Positions 39,859 through 51,600 of a stretch of 64,000 nucleotides of DNA are shown here, in pieces. Origin of the DNA: Tetrahymena elliotti 4EA (lineage: Eukaryota > Ciliophora > Oligohymenophorea > Hymenostomatida > Tetrahymenidae). The position numbers and the translations under genes are program-made. The stretch spans positions 184,559 to 248,558 of the forward strand of contig JH720389.1 in NCBI GenBank assembly GCA_000231825.2. The letters run 5' to 3'. Within the stretch, counting starts at the first letter, position 1, and every line of letters begins with the position of its first letter. Under the pieces are notes generated by a model, which did not search any database, had not been told where the DNA came from, and saw only the letters and a list, made by a program, of their open reading frames with translations.

Positions 39859-40730
39859 TTAAACTCCTTTCCTTTTTATATTTATCTTAATAATAATTTT
39901 TTTAATTTCACAAATAAGATATTTTATGTTTCCTACAAATCCTTTTTTGATAAAAAGATTCTGATAAAAGATATTTTCTCAAATCAAATTAGAAACGCGG
40001 GTTTTACTGTATGTTTTGTATGGTATTTTCATTTTGATAACTTTTTCAAGCAAAGTATTTAAAATTTCTAAATTTCAAATTTTTCATGAAATGATTTTTA
40101 TTTGGAATAAAATATAAATAATAAAAGAAGTGATGACAAAATTTGCAATTTTTTTTGTTTTTTAGCTAATTAAAATTAATTAATTAAAAATGTTTAAATT
40201 ATTTTTACATATTTTTTGTTATTTTTGCTAAATTAAATGTGTCATTATAATTTATTAATTTTTAAAATTTGTTTTATTAAAATTAATTTTCTAAGTAGAA
40301 TTTTAAGATTTCATTTGACCAGCGAATTTGTATTTATAAAATCTAAGGAATAGATTTTAGCAGTCATTTAGAACATAAAAGTAGAAACGATTTAAATGGT
40401 TGATAGATGGAAATCTGATTTATTAAAACCTGGATAAATGATGGCTGGGAATTTGAAAAATTGAAATGGCAAGAATTAGAAAAGTTATTATAAACACATG
40501 ATTAAAATCAGTATTTGATTTAGAAAAAGAAAAGATATTAAGCAGAGATAAATAATTAAATAGCTATCAATTTCAAGTTAAATTAATTAATATCAAGGAA
40601 AATAATCATAAATTACTTAATACTATTTATCTTAGTTATTTTTAGAGTTTGGCCATAATTATAGTTTTAAAAATAAAATAATTTATTAGATTTCTAACAA
40701 AAGTACTACAAATTAAAGTTAAACAAACAA
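39859..40730. other. Divergent spacer containing a frame-broken coding-like block
   Basis: Between the divergent LRR and TPR genes. From about 40399 to 40600 (+) two frames in series look coding: one starts MVDRWKSDLLKPG and the next reads TWINDGWEFEKLKWQELEKL, but no ATG opens the second and no GT...AG pair joins them. The rest is A/T-rich and featureless. Confidence 0.4.
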
Positions 40731-41814
40731 ATGGAAGAATATGTTAAACTCTTCTCAGAATCTGTCAATTATTATTCTGAAGATATGAAGGAATAGCGTA
40801 AAAAATTTGAGAGCAAACCATCATTTGTCAGGGCTGGATTATATTATTTCAATAAATTTTAAGAAATGCATCATCAATAAATTCAATAAAAGTATTTTGC
40901 TTCTGAGCTGCTAAAAATAAGTGGAAATTAGAAATTCAAAAACCAAGAATATTAATAAGCTTGTGTTTTATATGAGCAAGCCTTATCTATTTTTAGATAT
41001 GTGAAGAATAAAAGAGAAAATTGGCAAGACGAAGGCTTATATGACGATGATTTGGAGTATATAGATGAAAATGGTAACTAATTAGAATATAAATATAAAC
41101 TGTTCTCAATAACATTACAAAAATATTAAAAATGCATTAAACAAGTGTGAGAAATTTTATTTTTTCAATAAAAAAGGTAAAAGTGATAAAGAAAAGAAAT
41201 TAGTTAAAGGGTTAAAGGTAGTTTTATATCAAAATATATGCTTAGTGTATTTGAAATTATCTAAAAATAATTGCTAAAATGTTCATGATGCTCTTTAGGC
41301 ATGTAATGAAGCTATAAAGCTTGATTAAAAAAGTTCTAAAGCATATTATTTACGAGCTAAAGCTAGACTAGATAAAGCTTCCTTAAACAATGAAGACTTC
41401 AAATAGTCTATTAAAGATTATAAAAGGGCTTTAGAGCTTGATCCAGAAAATTAAAATATATAAGATTAGTTATAAAAATGTATTGCAGCCTTTGATAAAA
41501 TTAAATAAATGGATTTCAGCTAGCCATTTAATTAAAATAAATAAGTCTAAAGGGAGGAAAGGTTTATTAACTCAGACTGTTAGGCTACAAATGGATAAAA
41601 TAATAATTGTTAAACAAACAAAGTAAAAAATAATGAAAAAAATACTCAATAAATTACAAATAATGAAAAAGAAAAAAAGAAAAAATAACAAAAAAATGGT
41701 AAAATCGATGAATTAAATAATTAATCTTCAGATATTTGGAGCTAATTAAGAATAGAAAAAACTTTTTTGAGTCAAAACATAAGTTTAAATTATGAAATAA
41801 TACAAAAACAGTGA
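40731..41814 (+). CDS. Tetratricopeptide-repeat protein, 326 residues
   Basis: Exons 40731-41073 and 41177-41814 (103-nt intron, split Gly codon). The start ATG sits in AACAAACAA-ATG, the usual A-rich context here. After a helical leader, TPR helices appear: GNQKFKNQEYQQACVLYEQA, then VVLYQNICLVYLKLS and NVHDALQACNEAIKLDQKSS, then KAYYLRAKARLD and SIKDYKRALELDPENQNIQD. The three-TPR arrangement with a solvating C-terminal helix is like the Hsp90/Hsp70-binding clamp of immunophilin and TTC-type co-chaperones; no PPIase domain is encoded in this ORF. The C-terminal ~100 residues are a Lys/Asn/Gln-rich disordered tail. A co-chaperone role is inference from architecture. Confidence 0.85.
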
Positions 41815-42705
41815 CTTGATTGAGTATATCAAGTAACAAAATTAATCGTATACTTCTACTATTAGGCTAATTGATATGGGCTGCTCTTATTTCTTTCTTT
41901 CTTAGGAACCTTTACTGTACTTTCTTTTAATTATTAATCTTTCTTTCTATCTATCTATTTACTTTATCTTAACCTACCAAACTATGTTATTAATTAACTA
42001 TAAAATAAATAAAAACAAGTAAACAAATAAATGAAATTAATTAATTAGTTATCTATTTACAAAAGAATAATATAATTATATCCTACCTAGCACACTGCTT
42101 ATAATAATAATTAATAATAATCATAACAATAAATTTTAAAAACTATATATCTTTAATATACTACTTAAGAATAAGTTACCAGTCTTTATACTTCGTAGCA
42201 AACTTATTTAATTATAAAATAATAATCAGATATTTTTATCAATTAAATAATAAAAATCATAAACATATTTATTCATTTAATTTAAAACATTTTCTCTTTA
42301 CATAAAGCTTATAGCTTTAATATATTCCTGTTATCTACCCTTAATTTATTTTTGATCTACTTTCTTAATGAAAATTATGATTTTTTTAAAAATATTTATC
42401 TTTTTCAGATTTATTAAAATCTTAATATTTTTATCAAATTGGCATATTATTTAAGACATTTTTTATTATTTTAAAAATTATTTTTTAAGAAGATGAATCT
42501 TTTTATTTTATTTAAATATTCTAATTAAAAAATTTTACTATCATTAAAATAAATTTTAAATTCATCAAACTTATTTGATTGATTTACACTAATGCAAATA
42601 AATAATACTTCTATTTTTTGATTTATTTGTTTATTCACTTGCTCTCAATCTAATTATTAATAGTATATAAATAAACTTAAATTCTAAAATTAACTTATTA
42701 TTAAA
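41815..42705. other. Intergenic, no gene seen
   Basis: A/T-rich spacer with many TTAATTAA-like runs. No RNA gene, repeat array or coding-like frame found. Confidence 0.5.
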
Positions 42706-44344
42706 ATGAATTAAAATCAGATATAGCTTCAATAATTTGATAATATTCATCAACCTGCATCAATCATATCAAAAAGTCCATAGAGATATGGCACGCCTGA
42801 CTTAAACTCTGCTCTTTTTTATACTTTAAACACTTATTTTAATCAAAAAACTTCGGAAATAGATCAGTAAATATATTTTTAACGATAAATTTAGATATTT
42901 ATTATCATTTTTATAAAGTAATTATGATAGATTAAAGGATTTTCTTCAAAATGAAGAGATTAAAAAAAAAAAACCTTAAGAAATATAATTAATGACTGAT
43001 AGAATTGAAAACGCTTATAAAATTTTACATGATTAAACAGTAATAAAACTATTAAATATATTTTTTTATTAAGTTTGCATTTCTAAAATGTTAATTTTAA
43101 TGTTTAGTTAAAAGAGAAGTATTTAAACAGTCTAAAGATTAGAAGCTATTTAAATTAAATTCTTGAATCAGATGAGTATGCTTATTTTCCAGGTACATAT
43201 TAGATGGCTTATAAAAATGTTTAACCATTATCAAATAATAATAGAAATTAAGTTGTTCCCTTTCTTTATTTTTGAAGTTTACAAAGAGTCATCTCAAAAT
43301 GTAAAATGATAATTAATTTTAATTTAGTAAAGAAATAAATGAATGCAATCATTTGACAAAATGTAAAATATTTTTTATTTTATACTAATAAGAGCATTAT
43401 AGTAGAATATGACTTTGTTAAATTAGAAATTAGAGAAAAAGGATCTAAAAATTAAGTTACTGTTTACAACTTTTATGATATAGATGGTACTGTGTACAGC
43501 TAAAAAGAAGATGAATATATTGTTAACTTAAAAATATAATTTAAAACTCATAGTATTAGTTATAGGGCTAAATTTATTTCTTAAAGAAATTAGATTGTTG
43601 AAATAACATAAATTGCAAAAGCTGTAGCAGAAGAAAATAAACCTTTTTTAAAATTTATAAATCCTGTTTTCAAAGATGTCTACAATAACTCTTTAGATAT
43701 ATTTAAAATTCCAGAATTAAAGAGCTAATTTAAAAATAAATTCTATTGGAATGATAATATTATGCCAGCAAAGGCTTTGGCTAAAATTTCAGCATCACTT
43801 TAAAAGAAATTTAACTCTACTAAAATATATTTTTTAATTGGCATTAATATCTTAATAATTTCTAAAGATATAGATGGAGAAGATATTTTACAAGCAATAC
43901 CTATAAAAAAAGAGTATATGGCATATGTGATTAACAAACAAAGTAACTCTCAATAATTCCTAATCTATTAATTAACTTTTATTCAAATTAATAACAGCAA
44001 TTTAATTATACATATTAAATAAAAATTAAAAATTCAAATTTCATTCAGAGGATGATGCTTTAAAATTTAATGCTGTAAATTAATTATAATCTAACCATTC
44101 TTGTATTTTAAAATTCATAAATCTTTTATAGGCAATTAAACGTTGCTATGACATGAGAAGAAATAATATGGCTCCCAGAACCATAATTCCAATCAATACA
44201 GAATTTATGATGGAAGTAATATAAACCAAAAAATTAATTTACCCTAAAATTAATATAAAATATAAAACAAAAGACTTCATATTTGAGACCATTTAGAAGC
44301 ATGCTAATCTTAAAAATAAAATCTAAAATAGGAGAATTGAATGA
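42706..44344 (+). CDS. Protein with degenerate J-like and PH-like segments
   Basis: Exons 42706-42866, 42919-43039, 43108-43251, 43393-43942, 43998-44074 and 44132-44344 give 421 residues in consistent phase, with introns of 52, 68, 141, 55 and 57 nt. Near residues 75-95, RIENAYKILHDQTLKEKY looks like helix III and the end of a J domain, but no HPD tripeptide is visible, so it would not stimulate Hsp70. Two later segments resemble PH folds: one around NQVTVYNFYDIDGTVYSQ and a second ending FKFHSEDDALKFNAAIKRCY, with the typical C-terminal amphipathic helix. No membrane segments. Lipid or protein binding is inferred. The 43252 donor is GTTG rather than GTAA, making that junction the least certain. 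A further coding-like block follows the stop (see spacer 44345-45152). Confidence 0.7.
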
Positions 44345-45152
44345 AAAATAAAAAAAATATATGAGAAAAATGTAATTATTTATTTATTTTTAGATATTAT
44401 TTAGAATATTTTTAATAAAGTGAAGAGTTACAAAGGGAAAACGAAAATGATGAAACTTTAAAAAACCTAATATAGGATAAGCTAGCTATTTAAAATATAA
44501 ACATTCAGTAAGATAAAAAAAATATTTCTCATAATCTAGATGGAAGTCCTGCATTTTAGCAAAAACAATAATGAATAAGAATAATATCATAGATGTCAAA
44601 TTTTATCAATCTCTTTTAATTTATATATTTGTAAAAAATAGTTTTAAACTTACACAAATTAATATCTTTTAAAGTAAACTTGATTATTAAAATAAACTTT
44701 TTTTTTCAAGATTTTTAAATGATAATTTTTGTTTAATTCTTTATGATTTTTTAATTTAATAAAATATTTCCAAAAAATTTTTTTTAAAACATTAAATTAA
44801 AGAGTTACTGATAATTATATCTGTTGTTTTTAGGCAATCAATTTAGATAAAAATTAAATTTACAAAAATTGATATGCTCTATACAAAAATGTTAATACAA
44901 AGTTTAATGATATGAGATGTTTTTAATTGAAAATATTTATTCTACTACTGTTCATAATATTGAATTAAGGAGATAGATAAATCTAAATATTATCCTCAAA
45001 ATACATGAAATCTTAAAATCCTCTTTACTCTTCCAGAAAAAGAAAGAAAACTAATTATATTGCTCAATAGAATTAAAAGCAAATTGATAGCCTTCAAAAT
45101 AATTAAAAGAAAAAACTATTATTTTTTAATATAAAGTGAAATATCTCAAAAA
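44345..45152. other. Spacer with exon-like remnants
   Basis: From about 44395 to 44574 (+) a TGA-free frame reads YYLEYFQQSEELQRENENDE and ends at TGA 44572-44574, looking like a genuine last exon. It fits the preceding gene only through an alternative reading with a 22-nt intron. At about 44832-44868 the sequence AINLDKNQIYKN resembles a TPR fragment but is cut by TGA. The remainder is A/T-rich. Confidence 0.4.
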
Positions 45153-46535
45153 ATGCGCTCAATTATAAATATATCAAGAATATCATTAAATAACTCCTTA
45201 AAGAAAAATAATTTTATACCTTAGGTTTTAAGAGTTGAAAAATTAGCAAATATTCAATCTACCTCATAAAATTAGTAAAATGATAATCTCAAAAAGTTAA
45301 GATAATTTATGGAATATCATAAATTTAGTAAAGCAATTAAGGTAAATTTCAAAGTATTATATGACAAACTAATATGCTTTCAAGCTAAAAAGAATGTCTT
45401 TTGTTAATTTAAAAACTAATTTATAAAATAAATTTGTTTAAATAGGAAATAGATAGATTAGCATAAGAAAAAGTTGACATTCCTATTCAAAATATTTTAG
45501 AATAATTAGTGAGAAATGAAGAATTTGAATTGACAAATAAACTCTATGATATTTTGTAAAAGCAAGAGATTAAGTTAAGTGATATTTCTTATAATTATCT
45601 AATTGATGCCAATTTAAAATTTAAAAATAATCTTAATGCTCTCAATATTGCTATTCATGTAAAATCTATAATATATTCAAATTTCTTACTTAATTTTTAT
45701 TTTTTTATCAAAAGGCTTACTTATCTGGAGTTGTTTTAGATATTGAAGCTTATAGAGGATTATTTAGCTCAATATAACCTGATATGGATAATTCTTTTAG
45801 ATAAGTGCTTTATAAAATGTATAAATAAAACTTCAACCTTAGTACTAAAATGTAAGAATTAATTTTAAAATTTCTATATAAACTGTTCTTTCATATTTAT
45901 TGTGAATCTACTTTATAATTAACAGTCTTTACGATCTAGTTATTTTAGCAAACGCAACCAAAGATTATGAGCTTTTAGCTGAGCTTGAAGAAGATACTAT
46001 GAAATAGGGATTAAAAATGCCTGAAAACTTAAATAAAATGATAAATCGCGAAGCATCTGCAAGCAAGAAAAAGCAAAAATAAACTGAAGTTGACTCTGCT
46101 GATATAAAAGAAGTCAAAAAGTAAGAAGAAGTCTAAGAAGTAGTACAATAAAATGAAAAGCAATATGGCTATCAACCTGTTTTTTCATATGATGATATTA
46201 TCCCAACAGAATAAAGTTCTAATCCTGGTAAATATGGCTTTAACTAAAACTCTGTTTTTAATTACTAAAATATGGATATTGCAGGAAATGATATTCTTCG
46301 CTTTTTAAAGAAAGGCTAATAAAAGGGTGTATTTAGTTCTAAATAAGCTCCTATGATATTTGTTATAAAATCTTAGGGATTATCTGATTATGGTAAATAT
46401 TTCAAAATTATTAAATTTAAATAAAAATATAATATATAATTAGATGAAATGGAAGTTTCTGATGAGGAATACAGTAGTGATATAGGCTATGAGGGAGAAG
46501 GATTGAATTCTTATAGTGATGATGAAAGTGATTGA
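45153..46535 (+). CDS. PPR-like helical-repeat protein with mitochondrial-type presequence
   Basis: Exons 45153-45341, 45446-45658, 45715-45851, 45926-46392 and 46444-46535 give 365 residues, all junctions in phase (introns 104, 56, 74, 51 nt). The N-terminus MRSIINISRISLNNSLKK is basic, hydroxylated and free of acidic residues, the classic mitochondrial presequence. The core has pentatricopeptide-like helix pairs: NEEFELTNKLYDILQKQEIK then LSDISYNYLIDANLKFKNNL then NIAIHAYLSGVVLDIEAYRG. PPR proteins bind organellar RNA in a modular way, suggesting a role in mitochondrial RNA processing or translation. The C-terminal third is a charged linker and an acidic tail (SDEEYSSDIGYEGEG). The family call rests on repeat spacing; a TPR-like fold is the alternative. 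Confidence 0.75.
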
Positions 46536-47204
46536 CAAATATGAAAAATTAAATTAAAATAAGGATTTATTGTATAGATAATTATAAATTTTTGATAAAT
46601 ATTTCAGAAGTAGTATATGATGATTTAATAAACAACATATATACTTCAAAATATCTGGCTTAAATTTACAGTAAATATAATAAGAATATATTTACTTAAA
46701 AATTATTAATTTAATATGTATATAAATATAATTTTATGAGTTTGTAATCTACTTTGTCTTATTATATCAAAAAAAAAGAGTGATTGATTATTAATGATAA
46801 GCTCATCACCCAAAATTATCTGTTTAAAATTAAATATTTCTCAAAATAATCATACAAATGTTTTAAAAAATTTTATTTATTAGGAAAATGGCATTATTTT
46901 ACTTTGGTAAAAATAAAATGAATATCTTTATAAATGATGTGGTAAAGCAGTTTTAAAATTAATAAAAGGATTTTTGTAAGTTAAAATACAATTAAAAACG
47001 ATTAAAATACTATTCGATTTAGGTATATTATTTAAAAAAAGATTATTGCATTTTTAAATCTCGAAATCTAATAAATAAGGACGTTACATTTCAATATTAA
47101 ATACTTTTTTTGTAAGTCTTTCATTTAAAAAAAGAGCTTTCCACCCAAATAAAATATTTCAATTAGAATTTTCTAATTTTATCTTAAAATGATATTTATG
47201 ATCA
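46536..47204. other. Convergent intergenic region
   Basis: Lies between the 3' ends of the PPR-like gene (+) and Gemin2 (-). A/T-rich with no supported gene or recognisable terminator. Confidence 0.5.
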
Positions 47205-48392
47205 TCAGATAGAAATATATTTTTATCCATAGTATTCTCTTATGATCACTATTATTATTTATGTCATTGCTTATACCATCTAATAATCTTCCTAGTCCAA
47301 CGAAAAATTTTTCTGTTAAAATACAGCCATTTTAAGTATTCTATTTAGGATACAACTAATGTCAGCTAAAATTGGATTATCGAGTCTTCCCATTAATCCA
47401 TATATCCATAAGTATTAGTTATAGTTTAAAAAAACCTGTTTTTCTTAATATTAATGTTATTGATTATCTTAGTTTTCATGTTATATTTGTTCAGCTAATT
47501 CTAATTTATCATTAATAATATGATCTATGTATTCAAAGATTTTTTCCAATCTTATATAAGTAATTTTTTAAAGTGTTTATGTAGATGGTATCACAACTTT
47601 TGTTAAATCCTCATTAGTAAAATTTTCTATAAAACATTTTTTACTCTTAATATATTTATCATCTTCTAATCCATTATAGTAATTTGAAATTATATCAGAT
47701 GGCTTCGATCCTTTTTGAATTTATTCATCAACATATTCTAAATGCTAAAAAAAAATTTTAAATGGTGAATAACATTTTAAAATAAAGATTAATACTTTTT
47801 TAAAGTTTCTAAACTAATTCAACTAATCCTATTCCCAAGAATTCAACTTATTTGTATCTTAAAATTCTCCTTTCAAAATACTTTAAGGAATGTATTTTTT
47901 ATCTGTTTCAGATTCAATTACATTTACATTTTTAGCAACCATAATATTACTTGTTTTATTAGCCTCTCTTCTTACTTTTTAATAAATTACAAAATTTAAG
48001 TACTTGTTTTCTTTTTAATATGTGCTACCATTTAATAGGTATTAAAGACCTTCATAATCTTCATGCTGTGAATCTATATCACTATTACTTTATATAGGAA
48101 GAGCTCTTGGCATCAGCTCTTAATCGTTAGAAGAATTATCATCATCCTCTTCTTCTGCATCCTAATTAATGCTTACCCTTTCAAATTCCATTTGATTATT
48201 TAGCTTATCTCCCTAACTTTCTACATTTTATGAATCTTCATCAAATTCATTTTCAATTTCTTAACTGTTTTATTCTAATTACCCTTCTTTGCTAACACCT
48301 AAATCCTAAAAATGTTGAATTTAATATAAAGAGATATTAACATCATTAAATACATCTTAAAATGGTTAGCATGTCTAGATTTATTAATTCAT
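47205..48392 (-). CDS. GEMIN2: Gemin2/SIP1 homologue (SMN complex)
   Basis: Likely exons 48392-47796 and 47744-47205 give 378 residues; the 51-nt intron 47795-47745 is a multiple of three without TGA, so reading through gives 395. An acidic Gln-rich N-terminus leads to LMPRALPI near residue 94, then EGLQYLLNG and VRREANKTSNIMVAKN, matching the Gemin2 start (ALP..., GxxYL...VRxEA...). The helical C-terminus contains LWIYGLMGRLDNPILADISC, equivalent to the conserved WIYALL...LDKPL...D motif. Gemin2 holds a pentamer of Sm proteins during SMN-dependent assembly of spliceosomal snRNPs in the cytoplasm. Removing the intron brings the WEQDQLNQF block directly to HLEYVDEQIQKG as in the family, hence the spliced model is preferred. 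Confidence 0.9.
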
Positions 48393-48646
48393 TTTTATAT
48401 TTTTTTGTAAAAAATATGAAATTTGATAAAAAATAGACACAAATTAATCTAAATTAAATAATTATGTCGCTTTAATAAAATATCAATACAAAAATACTTA
48501 TTGTTTAGCTTGATTATTTTAAAATAGATATTATTTTGGAAGTAAATAATTTAAAAAGACAAACAATAAATGAAATATATAAAATTTGTTTTCATTTTGA
48601 TAATAGCTTAAATTTAGAGAAATTTGTAAGTAAATAAAGCTCACAC

Positions 48647-51600
48647 TCATTTTCTTTTAAGGACTGCTTCTAAAAGTAGTTTTGAGTAGTTTTCTAAAAG
48701 ATCTTATTTTACTAAAAAAATAAAGTTATTAATTAGTAGAGTTAAAAAAAATTTTACCATAATCTGGATCTGTATAAGAAATGTTGAATTAGCTGGTTAT
48801 GTTTTGCTAACTTGCTTGTAATGTTTTGAAGTTTATATTTTATAGAGATGCTTTTATTTTATTTGCTTTTAGCTGAACTTTTTCACATACTTTCTTTCTT
48901 ATTGAGACAGGCTCATTATCTAATTTATTTTCAACTATATCTTCAATTTTATTTAGCTAATCAAGTATAATTTTAAAGCTGGATTCTAATTCTGTTTGAT
49001 ATTATTAATACTCTTTAGAATTTGATACAGCATAGCTCTCATCAAATTCATCATTCATTTCTTCATATGGAGATGGCTTTTTTTAAAGCTTTTATGCATT
49101 ACTATCTACATATGTATTTTATGTCTTATTAGAATATTGAGGTTTTTCTAGTTCTTTTAAATATTTGTTTTCACTTATTAAATTGGGTTATTTATTTTTT
49201 TATGCAGCAAAATTTGATGGCATACCTAGATTACTTTGATTATTTTCTATTTCTTCGTATATTATTTCAGCATCTTCCTCTTTTTATTATACTAATTAGT
49301 TAATTGATGAAAACTTTTATTCTGTATTCTTGATTGATAATTATTTGATACTTTATTAGTTTTCAATAATCACCTTACTGTCTTATTTTAATTGTTCACT
49401 CTTAATTGTGTTTTATTTAGATTAATCTTTGAGCTTTATTTAATCTAAGTCTACTCCAACTTCTTTAAGAGGAAATTCAGAAGTTTCTTTTGCAGCTTTT
49501 TTTGATAAACCAAAGTCTTAATTTTAAGTGCTTTTGTTGCTTTACTAAAATGTTATTTATTTTTATTCATTTTAATTGTAATTACTAATTTTTTATGTTC
49601 GCTAATTTTCTTCTTCTTCATCTTCATCATCTAACATAATTAAACCATCTACTTATTTATTTTGATCTTCAGATTGTTGCATTTAGATTTCTTCATTAAT
49701 ATTTATTGAGTTTATGAGATTGTTGTTGGAAAATTTGTGTGCCTTAATGGACGAAGGCTAATTGCTACTTTGGAAAATATTTATTTAATCATCTTTAAAT
49801 TTAAAATTGTTTTCTGCTTATTTTATATTATGTTCTACTTTTTAAAGCTATCCTTAAATATGGTCAACATCAAAAACAGAAATTTTACCATTATCCTTTT
49901 TATACTTTATATCATTAGTTTCTTTATCACTCTTAAGTGATTAGTTACTGTTTTAATTAGATAAATTTTTTTTGCTTCCATTACTGTAAATTTCTTCAAC
50001 TTCTAAATAATCTTTTTACTAAAGAGCTTAAGGTAAATTTGTATTGGCAAGTTTACTGAGCAATTGAGCTTATGTAGATGATATTGGAATTGTTTAGTCT
50101 TATTTTAAGAACTAAGATAAATGGTCGCTATTATATTAAAACCCATCTGAATCTACTTAAATATTTTATAATCCAATCATTTTATTATCATCAATGTAGA
50201 TTGGTGCTTATTTATCTTAATCAATATTTTCTTAATCTTCAATTTTGAGGATTTAATTTTAGTTATTATTATACAATGGAGAATAGTCTTAATTTTTGAA
50301 TTGATGATTTTGGTTGTTATAACCTATTATACTTGCAACTTAATCTTTTTCAAATAATTAATCCTCATATTCCTGATCATTAATATCTCTTTCATTTATT
50401 GAATCTAACCCAAAACCTTGCTAAATTTTGCTATGGCCAGCATGTTAAAATTACTAACTACTTACTTTAGCATTTATACTATCTTAAAGATACTCACTAT
50501 CTTTTATAAAATTGTGGGTTTTTTTATCAACTTAATTGTTATTTACCTTTTTATCACCCATAATTCTATCTTTAAAATCATTCAGCAAGTTTTCTTCATC
50601 AACAAGTGGCTTTTGTTATTGTTGATTAGGATTATTTGATGTTGGCTTAGTTTTAGCCCAGTTTGGTAGGTTTGTGTTTTTCATCAAATCTGTTGGTTTC
50701 AGGTTTTTCAGTGGATCAAATGAGTCCTCTTTTTAAAGAGGAGCATTCTAATTTTACTTTTGTTGTTAAACCATATATTGTCTCATTTCTTCTTCTATCC
50801 AAAAAGATCCTAAATTTAAATCTTTTGTAGATAGCATGTTCTATCCTTCTTGCTTAAAGAAATCTTACAACTTTTTAGCAATTATACCAAGTTATTATTT
50901 CTTTTTATCAATGTTATTTTTCAGATCAGAGCTCATTTTCCAGATATATATTAAACCTTCACTAGTACTAGTAATCAAATGACTGTTGTTAATAGTAAAA
51001 CCCATACCAGTAACTGTGTCTCCTACTAAAGCTTTAGAAACAACAGTCATAGTTTAGCAATCTCTAATTCTGATTACTTTATCTTGATTAAAAGAGGCTA
51101 TGTAAGATGCTATTTATATTTTAAATATTTTTATTAAAATTATTTCTCTGAAAATTGTATTGATTACATGAAACATCAGTTAAAATAGATAAGTTATCAA
51201 AATATGTTTTTGAAACTTTTTCATCTTCTTTTGTTTCTGTATTCTTGGTGAGTCTTCCATTAATTACTGAGAATGAATTAATCTTTTTATCAAATCCGAC
51301 AAAAAGAGTTTGATTATCTGAGGAAAGATCAAGTGAATTAATCTTATGATTTTTATCAACTTCTCTGTGAATTGTCACAAAACTTTGATGTTTGTATTCT
51401 CTAAATATAATTTATCTATCAGTCGCAGCTGATATTAAATAGATATTTTAATTTTCCTAAGATAATGAAAATTTCAAAGCAACAATTGATGAGCTATGAT
51501 CGTCAAGAGTAAATATTAGTTTATTATTGTTTTTTAAATCAAATATTTTTATTTGTCTATCCCTTCCTCCTGTTGCTAAAAATCTATGAAGAGGAGTCTC

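Noticed and set aside
49737..50639. Plus-strand hydrophobic frames
   Set aside because: They lie opposite the large fifth exon of the WDR62-like gene, which is in phase with upstream and downstream exons.
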